Shown piece after piece: positions 9,915 to 19,300 of a DNA stretch of 64,000 bases. Numbering within the stretch: the first letter of the stretch is position 1; each line of letters opens with the position of its first letter. A program made the translations under genes and the position numbers. This DNA comes from Sphingobacterium hotanense (GTDB taxonomy: Bacteria; Bacteroidota; Bacteroidia; Sphingobacteriales; Sphingobacteriaceae). The notes beneath the pieces are model-generated. The model had not been told where the DNA came from, ran no database searches, and was given only the letters and a program-made list of their open reading frames with translations. The stretch spans positions 1,178,001-1,242,000 of the forward strand of contig NZ_CP030848.1 in the NCBI RefSeq assembly GCF_008274825.1, in the 5' to 3' direction.

Positions 9915-11956
9915 GTGGGTTTGATTTTAAACTTAACGTATCCAAGGCACCATGTGTCAAAGCCCTTATTCCTTTCTGTTCGGGGATAGCAATCGCTTAT
10001 TTCTTAACTGTTGAACAGATTGCTGTTCATTATGGATTTGTATACCTGACTGGATTTTTACCAATTCTCTTTCTTGTAAAGAACAGCGTGAAGAGTTATC
10101 TGGTTTCCGCTTACCTTTCTCTCTGTTTTCTCCTGTTTGGAATCCAAATGACGTTCAATCGCCTACCGATGTTGGATGAGGAACTTCGCGCCACAGAACA
10201 ATTGTGGGTCGCCCTAGTCGATGAATCTCCTGTGGAGCGAGATAAGATTTATCGGATGACATTGAAAGTGATTGGGCGGTTTGAAAATAAAGATTTCCAA
10301 GAACTGAACCAATCGCCATTAGTCCAGGGACTGTTGTGGAAGGATAGCACCTTATCGGTGTCTTTTGGCTTGGGCGATACTTTACTGATTCGAGGGAAAA
10401 TAACAGAAACCACAACCGTACGGAATCCGCATGCATTCGATTATTCAGCTTATTTGAAAAGTCAGGGTATACAGTATCAGATTTGGTTTGGTGCGAAATC
10501 CTTTCGGACTGTAGCTAGGGAGAAGGGGATGAATCTGTCGCTATTGCTTGAAAACAATAGACAATTGCTTAACGATCGCTTTCATCAGTATATCCCCGAA
10601 CAGAGTTATACCGCTTTGGCATCAGCGATTACATTCGGATACAGAGCGGAGCTCAGTAATGAGTTGATGCAGACCTTCTCAAAAACAGGTACTATTCACA
10701 TTTTGAGTGTGTCTGGCATGCATGTCGCCATCCTATGCGCGGTGATCACATTTGTGTTGTCGCCTTTGCGGTTTGTGAGAAGAACAAGACTATTAGGTAT
10801 TTGGATTTCCTTGGGTTTCATCTGGCTTTTCGCTATCTGTTGCGGTCTTGGTCCCGCTGTTCTGCGAGCAACGGTTATGTTCAGTTTATATCTCTTCTCC
10901 CTTATGCTAAGAAGAGATCTGATTGGCTTAAACTCACTAGCGGGATCTGCATTAATATTGCTTTGCATTAATCCCCTAATGTTGTTGGATATGGGGTTTC
11001 AGCTGTCTTACTTAGCCGTATTCGGAATTATGACCATGATGCCGATATTACAGCGTATGTATTATTCTTATAAGATTGGAATACGGCAGTCGCTGGATTT
11101 ACTGTATATGAGTATTGCCGCTCAGGTAAGTACAACATCGTTAGCACTGTTTTTTTTTCATCAATTCCCGACCTATTTCTTGCTAGGGAATTTCATTATG
11201 GCCATCCCATCGAGTATTATTATGGTTGGTGGTATTATATTGATGTTATGCCCTATTGATTTTGTTAATGAACTTGTTGGGATTGTCCTTCAAAATACGA
11301 TAGCATTAAGTTATGCGGCATTGCGACGGGTGGAGGCTTTACCTTTCTCATCTATTCAAGGTATTTATTGGAGTTGGCAAGAGATGGTACTGACCCATAT
11401 CATCTTGCTTGGCCTATTGATCGCCTTCCGATTCAAGGAAAGGTTATTGCTGTGGATAAGTATGCTTTGTTTATTGATGTTCATCTGTTATGAAGTTAGA
11501 AAGGAAATAGCACTCCAGTCTTATGTTGGATTACGGTTCTACCAGCTGGGAAGAGAGTTCGCGATTGCTTCTATCAACGAAGGCACGGTAAACGTCTATA
11601 GCTCCGCGGATTCTTTATATCAGAAAAACATACAGTTTACTATACATAACGACATTTCGCGATTTTCAGAGATACAAGATGTATTCTTTATGAATATGTC
11701 GAAGGATAGTAACTCTGTCATCCTCCAGAATGCTGTGGAAATGATAGCGATCTGTAATAAAGCCTGTACGTCGGATGCTGCCTTCATTTTATTGCGAAAC
11801 AATGTTTCACTGACGAACTCTGATAACCATAGTTTTATTATTCTGGATGCTAGCAATTCTTGGTCTTTCATCAATAAAAAGAATAAGGAATTAGATTCTC
11901 TTGGACGACCTTACTATATTTTGAAAGAGAATTTTGCGTATGTTTGGGACAATTAG
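9908..11956 (+). CDS. comEC: ComEC/Rec2-family competence membrane protein
   Basis: Predicted inner-membrane DNA uptake channel. The 682 residues show an N-terminal pair of hydrophobic helices, a DUF4131-type OB-like segment (about 25-190), and the Competence domain with the signature HILSVSGMHVAILCA (about residue 265), followed by many transmembrane helices to about residue 540. The C-terminal metallo-beta-lactamase domain of the long Gram-positive form is absent. A GTG at 9908 or 9911 is the likely start, overlapping the preceding pseudogene. It ends 2 bases before recQ and is the only intact gene in this block. Confidence 0.88.
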   Translation: MVSGFDFKLNVSKAPCVKALIPFCSGIAIAYFLTVEQIAVHYGFVYLTGFLPILFLVKNSVKSYLVSAYLSLCFLLFGIQMTFNRLPMLDEELRATEQLWVALVDESPVERDKIYRMTLKVIGRFENKDFQELNQSPLVQGLLWKDSTLSVSFGLGDTLLIRGKITETTTVRNPHAFDYSAYLKSQGIQYQIWFGAKSFRTVAREKGMNLSLLLENNRQLLNDRFHQYIPEQSYTALASAITFGYRAELSNELMQTFSKTGTIHILSVSGMHVAILCAVITFVLSPLRFVRRTRLLGIWISLGFIWLFAICCGLGPAVLRATVMFSLYLFSLMLRRDLIGLNSLAGSALILLCINPLMLLDMGFQLSYLAVFGIMTMMPILQRMYYSYKIGIRQSLDLLYMSIAAQVSTTSLALFFFHQFPTYFLLGNFIMAIPSSIIMVGGIILMLCPIDFVNELVGIVLQNTIALSYAALRRVEALPFSSIQGIYWSWQEMVLTHIILLGLLIAFRFKERLLLWISMLCLLMFICYEVRKEIALQSYVGLRFYQLGREFAIASINEGTVNVYSSADSLYQKNIQFTIHNDISRFSEIQDVFFMNMSKDSNSVILQNAVEMIAICNKACTSDAAFILLRNNVSLTNSDNHSFIILDASNSWSFINKKNKELDSLGRPYYILKENFAYVWDN

Positions 11957-11958
11957 CA

Positions 11959-13855
11959 ATGGAAAAAACGAGCCTTTCTATATTAAAACAATACTGGGGA
12001 TATGAGAAGTTTCGACCTCTACAGGAAGAGATTATCCATGAAGTATTGCTCGGAAAGGACACGCTTGCGTTGATGCCTACCGGCGGCGGTAAATCCCTTT
12101 GCTTTCAAGTTCCTAGTTTGTTGAGCGACGGTATCTGTATTGTGATCAGCCCCTTGATCGCTCTTATGAAAGATCAAGTGGAAAATCTACGCAAAAGGAA
12201 TATTCCTGCAATCGCTATATTCTCAGGGATGTCAGCAAGGGAGGTTGATATTGCGCTTGACAACTGCATCTTTGGCAATATCAAGTTCTTATATCTTGCA
12301 CCTGAACGTCTATATTCAGACTTAGTGCAGGAGAGAATCCGCCACATGAAAGTGAATCTGTTTGCTATCGATGAAGCCCATTGTATCTCGCAATGGGGAT
12401 ACGACTTCCGGCCTTCCTACCTCGAGTTAATCAAGCTCAGAGAACTACACAGCAATGTGCCTTTTTTAGCATTAACAGCAACTGCCACTCCTCGCGTTGT
12501 AACAGATATCCAAGAAAAGCTGGGTTTTAAAGAGGAGAATGTTCTCTCTAAGAGTTTTAGACGCGAAAACCTCGGATATATGGTGTTCAACGAAGAGAAC
12601 AAGATGGGGAGGATGCTGCGGGTGATAAAGAAGATGGGGGGAACTGGAATCGTCTATGTACGGAATAGACGGGAAACTCAGGAGGTTGCCCGTTACTTAC
12701 TCAATCATGGCGTCCCGGCAGACTTTTATCATGCTGGGTTAGAGATGTCCGTCCGAAACAAAAAGCAGGAGGATTGGACAAAGAATCACACTAGAGTTAT
12801 TGTTGCTACCAACGCCTTTGGGATGGGGATCGACAAAGCCGATGTGCGATTTGTTATCCATCTTGATATTCCAGATTCTTTAGAAGCCTACTATCAAGAG
12901 GCTGGGCGTGCCGGAAGGGATGAGAAAAAGGCCTATCCGGTTTTGCTGTATCAGCAAGCTGATCGAGATGACCTTTGGGAAAATATCGAATCTAGTTTTC
13001 CTGATTTTGCCTTCATTCAACACTGCTATCATTACTTATGTAATCATTTCCAGATTGCCATTGGCGCGGGACAAGGGTTGACATTTGATTTTGATGTAGT
13101 AGATTTTTCAAAGAAGTATAAGCTTGAATTAGCAAAGACCCTTAGTGCGCTGAAGTTCTTAGAACGGGATAAGTGGCTGAGCCTGTCGGAAGCGGTATAT
13201 CCCGGCTCGTTTTAAGTTCGAAGTCGGCTTTCAAGAACTATATAAGTTTCAGGTAAGCAGCGTTGCTTATGATAACCTAGTGAAGGCTATTCTAAGACTT
13301 TACGGGGGAGTATTCGACTATTTTGTTCCTATCAATGAGTTCGAACTAGCGCGTAAGGTCGGGAAATCTGTTGATGAGGTCATCCATATGCTAAAGATGA
13401 TGCAGCAATATGAAATGGGAACTTATCTGGGTAAGACTGATAAACCGCAATTACAATTCCTTCAAGCAAGAGTTGATTATAAGAACTTGTATATCGATAT
13501 GCAATTTATTGCGGCTCGGAAGGCTTTTAAGCAAGAACAAGTGAAGGCGATTTACCATTATTTGGATACCAAAGATTGTCGCAGCATTGCCCTTCAGCAA
13601 TATTTCGGAGAGGACACAAAGGAGCCATGCGGAGTGTGTGATCTATGCGTGACGAGAGATTTTCGTAAGAATGAACATAAAAAAATTGTGAAGGAGATTC
13701 AGCAGGTATTGCTTTCTCGCGCAATGACGCTGCATGAATTGATCGACACATTAACTGTTGGGAAAGAAGATAGGCGTTTGGAAGTTCTTCGCGAATTGCT
13801 GGATACCGAGCAGGTATTACTAAAAGATAATCTTTATTCTTGGCCTGTATTCTAA
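11959..13855 (+). pseudogene. recQ: RecQ-family ATP-dependent DNA helicase, frameshifted
   Basis: Segment one (ATG 11959 to stop 13215) carries the helicase core: PTGGGKSLCFQVPSL (Walker A), SPLIALMKDQV, DEAHCISQWGYDFRP (DEAH plus aromatic loop), LTATATP and the motif VI-like YYQEAGRAGRDEK. It ends abruptly at YPGSF. Shifting frame near 13203 restores PARFKFEVGFQELYKFQVSS and runs on without a stop to 13855, covering the RQC part with the zinc cluster Cys pattern (DCRSIA..., EPCGVCDLC). A one-base gain (or two-base loss) therefore splits the gene. Together the pieces approach a normal RecQ of about 630 residues. A truncated helicase core alone could still be made. Confidence 0.85.
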
Positions 13856-13975
13856 GCCTAAGCTTCCTACTCTTTATTTCGATAACTGTCTAAATATCAT
13901 ATAAAAATGTACTTAAGCGCATTTTTTTTGATATAAAAAAAATGATACCTTTAAAGTAAACCAAATAGACTTTAT

Positions 13976-16216
13976 ATGGAACAATTTATCATTTATCTAC
14001 CTGCAGTGCTCGCTGTTCTGGGGTTACTGTTCATGCTTTCGAAAGCGAGTTGGGTTGGGAAGCAGGATGCGGGAGAAAGCCGAATGCAATTTATCTCGAA
14101 GAGTATCCAAGAAGGGGCGATGGCCTTCTTAAAAGCGGAGTACCGAATTCTTTTAATTTTCGTAGTTATTGCGTCGGTAGCTTTATTCGTCGTATCAACC
14201 TTAGTGGAGACAACACATTGGATTATTGTTGTTGCTTTCATCTTTGGCGCCTTTTTCTCAGCCTTAGCTGGAAACATAGGTATGCGTATTGCGACAAAAG
14301 CGAATGTGCGGACCACGCAAGCCGCTCGTACTTCATTGCCACAGGCATTGAAGGTGTCTTTTACAGGTGGAACTGTCATGGGGCTTGGTGTTGCTGGATT
14401 GGCAGTATTAGGACTCAGTATCTTTTTCCTTTTGTTCCTTAAAATGTTTGTTACCAATACCTCGACCTTCTATAACGAGATGACCGTCGTATTGGAGGCT
14501 CTGGCTGGGTTCTCCCTAGGAGCGGAATCCATTGCTTTATTCGCTCGTGTCGGCGGTGGTATCTATACCAAGGCTGCCGATGTAGGTGCAGATTTAGTGG
14601 GTAAGGTAGAAGCAGGTATCCCGGAAGATGATCCGCGTAATCCGGCTACCATTGCGGATAACGTAGGTGATAATGTGGGAGACGTTGCAGGTATGGGAGC
14701 CGATCTATTCGGGTCATACGTTGCTACGGTTCTCGCATCCATGGTTCTTGGTAATTATATCATCAAGGACATGTCGGAAGCTACCGGCACTGCATATACA
14801 GATGCTTTTAATGGCATGGGGCCTATTCTTTTACCTATCGTAATTGCAGGAGTTGGTATTCTCGCCTCCATCATCGGAACCTTTTTGGTGAAGGTTAGCA
14901 GCAATGATGCGAAAGAAGCACAGGTGCAAAGAGCGTTGAATACAGGGAACTGGGCATCTATTATTTTAACAGTTATCGCATGTTTCTTCCTCATTCAATA
15001 TATGCTTCCAGAGACTATTCACATGAAGTTCTTTGGAGAAGGGTTTAAAGAAATTGCAAGAATGAATGTTTTCTACTCCACTATCGTAGGACTTGCGGTG
15101 GGAGGGTTGATTTCATCTTTCACGGAGTATTATACAGGTTTGGGTAAAAAGCCAGTTCTAAATATTGTTCAAAACTCATCTACTGGTGCAGCTACCAATA
15201 TTATAGCGGGTCTCGCGACCGGTATGAAATCTACATTCTCTTCGGTATTATTATTTGCCTTAGCTATTTGGGGATCTTACGAATTAGCAGGATTCTATGG
15301 CGTAGCAATCGCGGCGTCAGCTATGATGGCAACGACGGCAATGCAGTTAGCTATCGATGCTTTCGGTCCGATAGCAGATAATGCTGGTGGTATTGCGGAG
15401 ATGAGCGAACTTCCGAAGGAAGTGCGTCAGCGCACCGACGTATTGGACTCTGTAGGTAATACAACAGCAGCAGTCGGTAAGGGATTCGCAATCGCATCCG
15501 CTGCATTGACAGCGCTAGCGCTGTTTGCAGCCTATGTCACTTTTACAGGAATCGACGGTATCAACATCTTTAAAGCGGATGTATTAGCCGCCTTGTTTAT
15601 TGGTGGGATGATTCCAGTAGTGTTCTCTGCGCTTGCGATGCAATCGGTGGGTAAAGCCGCGATGGACATGGTGAACGAAGTTAGACGTCAGTTCCGCGAA
15701 ATTCCAGGGATTTTGGAAGGAACAGGACAACCAGAATATGGTAAATGTGTAGATATCTCGACCAAAGCAGCATTGCGCGAAATGATGTTGCCAGGCGCTA
15801 TCACTATTATTACACCTATTATCGTAGGTTTTGTGATGGGAGCGGAAGCTCTGGGTGCTTATATGGCGGGTGTTGCGGTATCAGGAGTGCTTTGGGCTAT
15901 CTTCCAAAACAACGCTGGTGGTGCTTGGGACAACGCGAAGAAATCCTTCGAAGCCGGCGTAATGATCAATGGCGAGATGACTTTCAAAGGTTCTGATGCT
16001 CATAAAGCAGCAGTAACCGGAGATACGGTAGGCGATCCATTTAAAGATACTTCAGGTCCATCCATGAACATCTTGATTAAATTAACCTGTCTGGTAGGTT
16101 TGGTGATTGCCCCAATCTTGGGAGGACATCATATTGCTGAACAGGCTAAAAAGCAAAAACAAGAAGTTAAGGAAAAGGTAATTGTGATGAAGGAAACCAA
16201 TAAGGAAATACAATAG
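13976..16216 (+). CDS. hppA: Membrane-bound ion-translocating pyrophosphatase (K+-dependent type)
   Basis: Integral membrane PPase that couples PPi hydrolysis to H+ and/or Na+ export. The 746 residues form about 16 membrane helices. Diagnostic motifs include [20 protein letters not shown] and [19 protein letters not shown] (about 200-235), then [11 protein letters not shown] and the C-terminal [15 protein letters not shown]. In [10 protein letters not shown] the residue after GNTT A is Ala where K+-independent enzymes carry Lys, so I infer the K+-dependent class. The transported ion cannot be read with certainty. A Lys/Glu-rich tail ends the protein. A terminator follows. Confidence 0.96.
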   Translation: MEQFIIYLPAVLAVLGLLFMLSKASWVGKQDAGESRMQFISKSIQEGAMAFLKAEYRILLIFVVIASVALFVVSTLVETTHWIIVVAFIFGAFFSALAGNIGMRIATKANVRTTQAARTSLPQALKVSFTGGTVMGLGVAGLAVLGLSIFFLLFLKMFVTNTSTFYNEMTVVLEALAGFSLGAESIALFARVGGGIYTKAADVGADLVGKVEAGIPEDDPRNPATIADNVGDNVGDVAGMGADLFGSYVATVLASMVLGNYIIKDMSEATGTAYTDAFNGMGPILLPIVIAGVGILASIIGTFLVKVSSNDAKEAQVQRALNTGNWASIILTVIACFFLIQYMLPETIHMKFFGEGFKEIARMNVFYSTIVGLAVGGLISSFTEYYTGLGKKPVLNIVQNSSTGAATNIIAGLATGMKSTFSSVLLFALAIWGSYELAGFYGVAIAASAMMATTAMQLAIDAFGPIADNAGGIAEMSELPKEVRQRTDVLDSVGNTTAAVGKGFAIASAALTALALFAAYVTFTGIDGINIFKADVLAALFIGGMIPVVFSALAMQSVGKAAMDMVNEVRRQFREIPGILEGTGQPEYGKCVDISTKAALREMMLPGAITIITPIIVGFVMGAEALGAYMAGVAVSGVLWAIFQNNAGGAWDNAKKSFEAGVMINGEMTFKGSDAHKAAVTGDTVGDPFKDTSGPSMNILIKLTCLVGLVIAPILGGHHIAEQAKKQKQEVKEKVIVMKETNKEIQ

Positions 16217-16291
16217 TAAGTACTTATTAACAATTCTTTGAATACACTTGGGTAATCCACGAATGTTCATCGGATTGAAGACTTACTAATA

Positions 16292-16330
16292 AATAATAAA
16301 GGCCACCCATCGGGCGGCCTTTATTATTAT
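16292..16330. terminator. Bidirectional terminator between hppA and the macroglobulin gene
   Basis: Arms aataaaggccaccc and gggcggcctttatt around atc, one mismatch, with A/T tracts on both sides. It separates two convergent genes. Confidence 0.88.
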
Positions 16331-16333
16331 ATG

Positions 16334-19300
16334 CTATTCGACAATCGTAAGCTTCACATTCGCTGATCGGGCATTCACGGTCGGGTCGTACATACATTCA
16401 ATGCTACTTAGACCCGAGTTGAACAAACCGATATTATTGGCTTTTACCTCATACTCATATTCTCGCGTTCCTTTCGGCAGATAATCGAAGAAGTAGTTTG
16501 TAGAGGCATCCTTCAACGTGAAGTAGAAACTTCCGCGCCATTGGTATCCCGAAGGTCTGTACACCGGTTCGACGCCAGCAGGTCGGCTATCTTTCAGATG
16601 TACATATTGCAAAGGTTTATCATTTACTACCGTAATCTTAACCTTGATGCGCTCGCCTAGCTTCGCTTCTTTCGTTTCCACCCATTTGCCGTTGCGCTCC
16701 ACCAAATATTGCTTGCTCACGCGCAACTCATTCGTATTCGCTTTGACTTGTTCAACAGGAATGAAATACTGATGATAAACACCACCATAAATTGTTCTAT
16801 CGTTGTTATTCGCAATCTGAATAGTCTTGTTCGACGTTAATTCCGAAACGCTGAATGTCTTGCTGACCTGTCCCAAGACTGCATTATTCATCTCGGCAGT
16901 TTTTCCATCAACCAATACATTGACCGTATTTTCCATGGCGAAGTCTTTCGGATTGTTCGCATAGAGCAGAGCATAAATCGCATCCACTGTCATCCAGGTA
17001 CTTCTCCAAGAGTTAGCCTCTTTCTTATAATATAGCCATTGCGTAATATCCATCAGCTTGCTCGGGTCGTAGCTCTTAAAAGCTTCCACTAGATAGGTAT
17101 GCAAACTAACGCTATTATAGTGCTCATTCGATGGCCAATAAGTCCCTTTGCCTTTGTCGAAAATTGCCTCCTGCTGAATTCTATTTTTAAGCTCATTCGC
17201 TTCTTTGCCTGAACCATATAGTTGGTTAACAATCCAAGCCTTCGCAGCTAGGCCTGCCGGACCTGTAGCCGTAATGATAGGAGCGCTGGCAATCTTCTTA
17301 TTCAATTTATCGGAAGTCTCCTTAGAAAGCTTGAAATAACCATTCCAGAAATGACGCGCATATAGATAATCTAAGGCAAGTTCAGCTGACGCTTTTTCCT
17401 TATAAATATTGCTGTCTGCGTCCAAATAAATTGTCAATCGCTTCATCTGATCTTGAACCGGTGCATTAATCAATGATTTATCAAGATAAAGAACTTTACC
17501 GAACACCTCTAAGATCCGGATGGAGATCTGCGTATTGGAGTTTCCGCCCTCGAACCAAGGGAAGGCACCATTAGCCAACTGCGCTTTCGCCAATTTACTT
17601 TCCAGTTGCTTCAACTCAGCATCTATGTTTGAATTGAATAGCTCGGCTAGTGCCTGCAACTTTTTCTCATCGCCTTGAATATCGCGCAGCCAAGGCATTT
17701 CTTGCATCTTCAACTCGTTCAAGCTCGCATTCTCTTCCAGTCTGCTCTTCGTTTCTTTCGCTTTGATCTCTTTGAAATAGTCGACAATCGCAGGATAGTG
17801 ATTGCCAATATACTGTACCATCTTCAACCCAAACCAGCGGCTGCTGCTCTGCTCGGTACATTCATAAGGGTAATGGTTCAAATAATCTAGTGCGGATATG
17901 ATCTCCAAAATCGGATTGCTCTGCACCTGTACCTTCGCCATCAAGTTCTCTTTCGCAGCACTTTCCAGCTTAAATTCTTTCGCCTCATTTGCTTTAAGTA
18001 AGACTTTCTCGCTCTCCAAGATCAAGACTTTGTTTGGCAATACCGCCAACTCTTGAATCTCTCCATCGGAGAATTCAGCCGATGCAGCTACTATTTTTAC
18101 CTGAATGGTCGGGTAGCTAGCAGGAACTTTAACACGCCATTCTACAATTTGGTTATTCTTTTTCGCCAACACGAAAGACTTCATAGCATCCTCCTGCAAG
18201 AATTCTTTCGTCACATCGCTATTGTCGACCGGGTTGATCAACTGGATCTTCGCCTGCCCATCTTGCTGCTTTTCCGATAGATTCTGAACTTGCGCTTTGA
18301 TGGTCATTTCATCGCCTTCGCGGAAATAACGCGGAAGATTCGGACGAACCATGAGCTCTTTTTGCGTCTGTGTATAGAAGCTAGCTGTACCAGCCTCTAA
18401 ATTCTTACCATGCGCAAATAACAGGAGCTTCCATTGTGTTAATGCTTCCGGAGAGTCGAACTCAAAGGAAACATTGCCTTCCGCATCGCTATATAATGTA
18501 GGGTAGAAGAAAGCCGTTTCTTGTAGATTTGTGCGAGCTTTAACCTGATCGAGATCTTCTACCTTTTTAGGGCCAAATTCACCAAGAGGGGCAACCGGTG
18601 CATAATTGCTATCAAAACTTACAACCACCTCTTCAACTACATTTTCGGTGTTTAGAGACCTGCTCATACTTTTGTATGATCTACCTTCTACTCCTTTTGT
18701 CGTTCCCATTATCGCGCCCTCCGATAAATAGACTGCAGGACTTGGGAATGGCAGAAACTCCCCTTGCCAGAAATTATAATTCTGAATAGTTGGCAAAGAA
18801 TTGAAGTAGTATGGGTAAGCGAATTGATCTGGAAATTCGTCAGTTTGATAATTCAACATGTCAAAACCTTGCTGAATGTGGTCATAGTCATTATTATAAT
18901 AAGCATAGGCCATTCGGAATGTTGATGGATAATATAGGCTAGCAAATTGATCCAGTGAGGCATCATACATGCTTGCTAAAATTTCCGTTTCTAGCTTTTT
19001 GTTGCTTGAGGATAGCGTAAAGCTCCATTTCTCTTTCATCCCCGGTGTAATCTTATCCCTAAACGATGCGGTTTTGATCACAATGGTTTTTTCGGTTCTT
19101 TTAACCTCTACAGGAACTTCCTGATAGCTTAACTGATTATCCACTATAAACAAAGCTCTCCATCTTAATGGTACTACGAGCGCATTTTCATCAAGTGTAA
19201 ACGAGTAGCTTGCTTTTCCATCCTTTAATGCCAAATGAATTGGCGATCTCATCTTATCACCTGATAGTGAAAGAAGAACGACGTTCTTTGCATCCTGTTT

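Noticed and set aside
13993-14457. Long antisense open frame opposite the membrane pyrophosphatase gene
   Set aside because: Shadow of the biased codon use in hppA; no family features.
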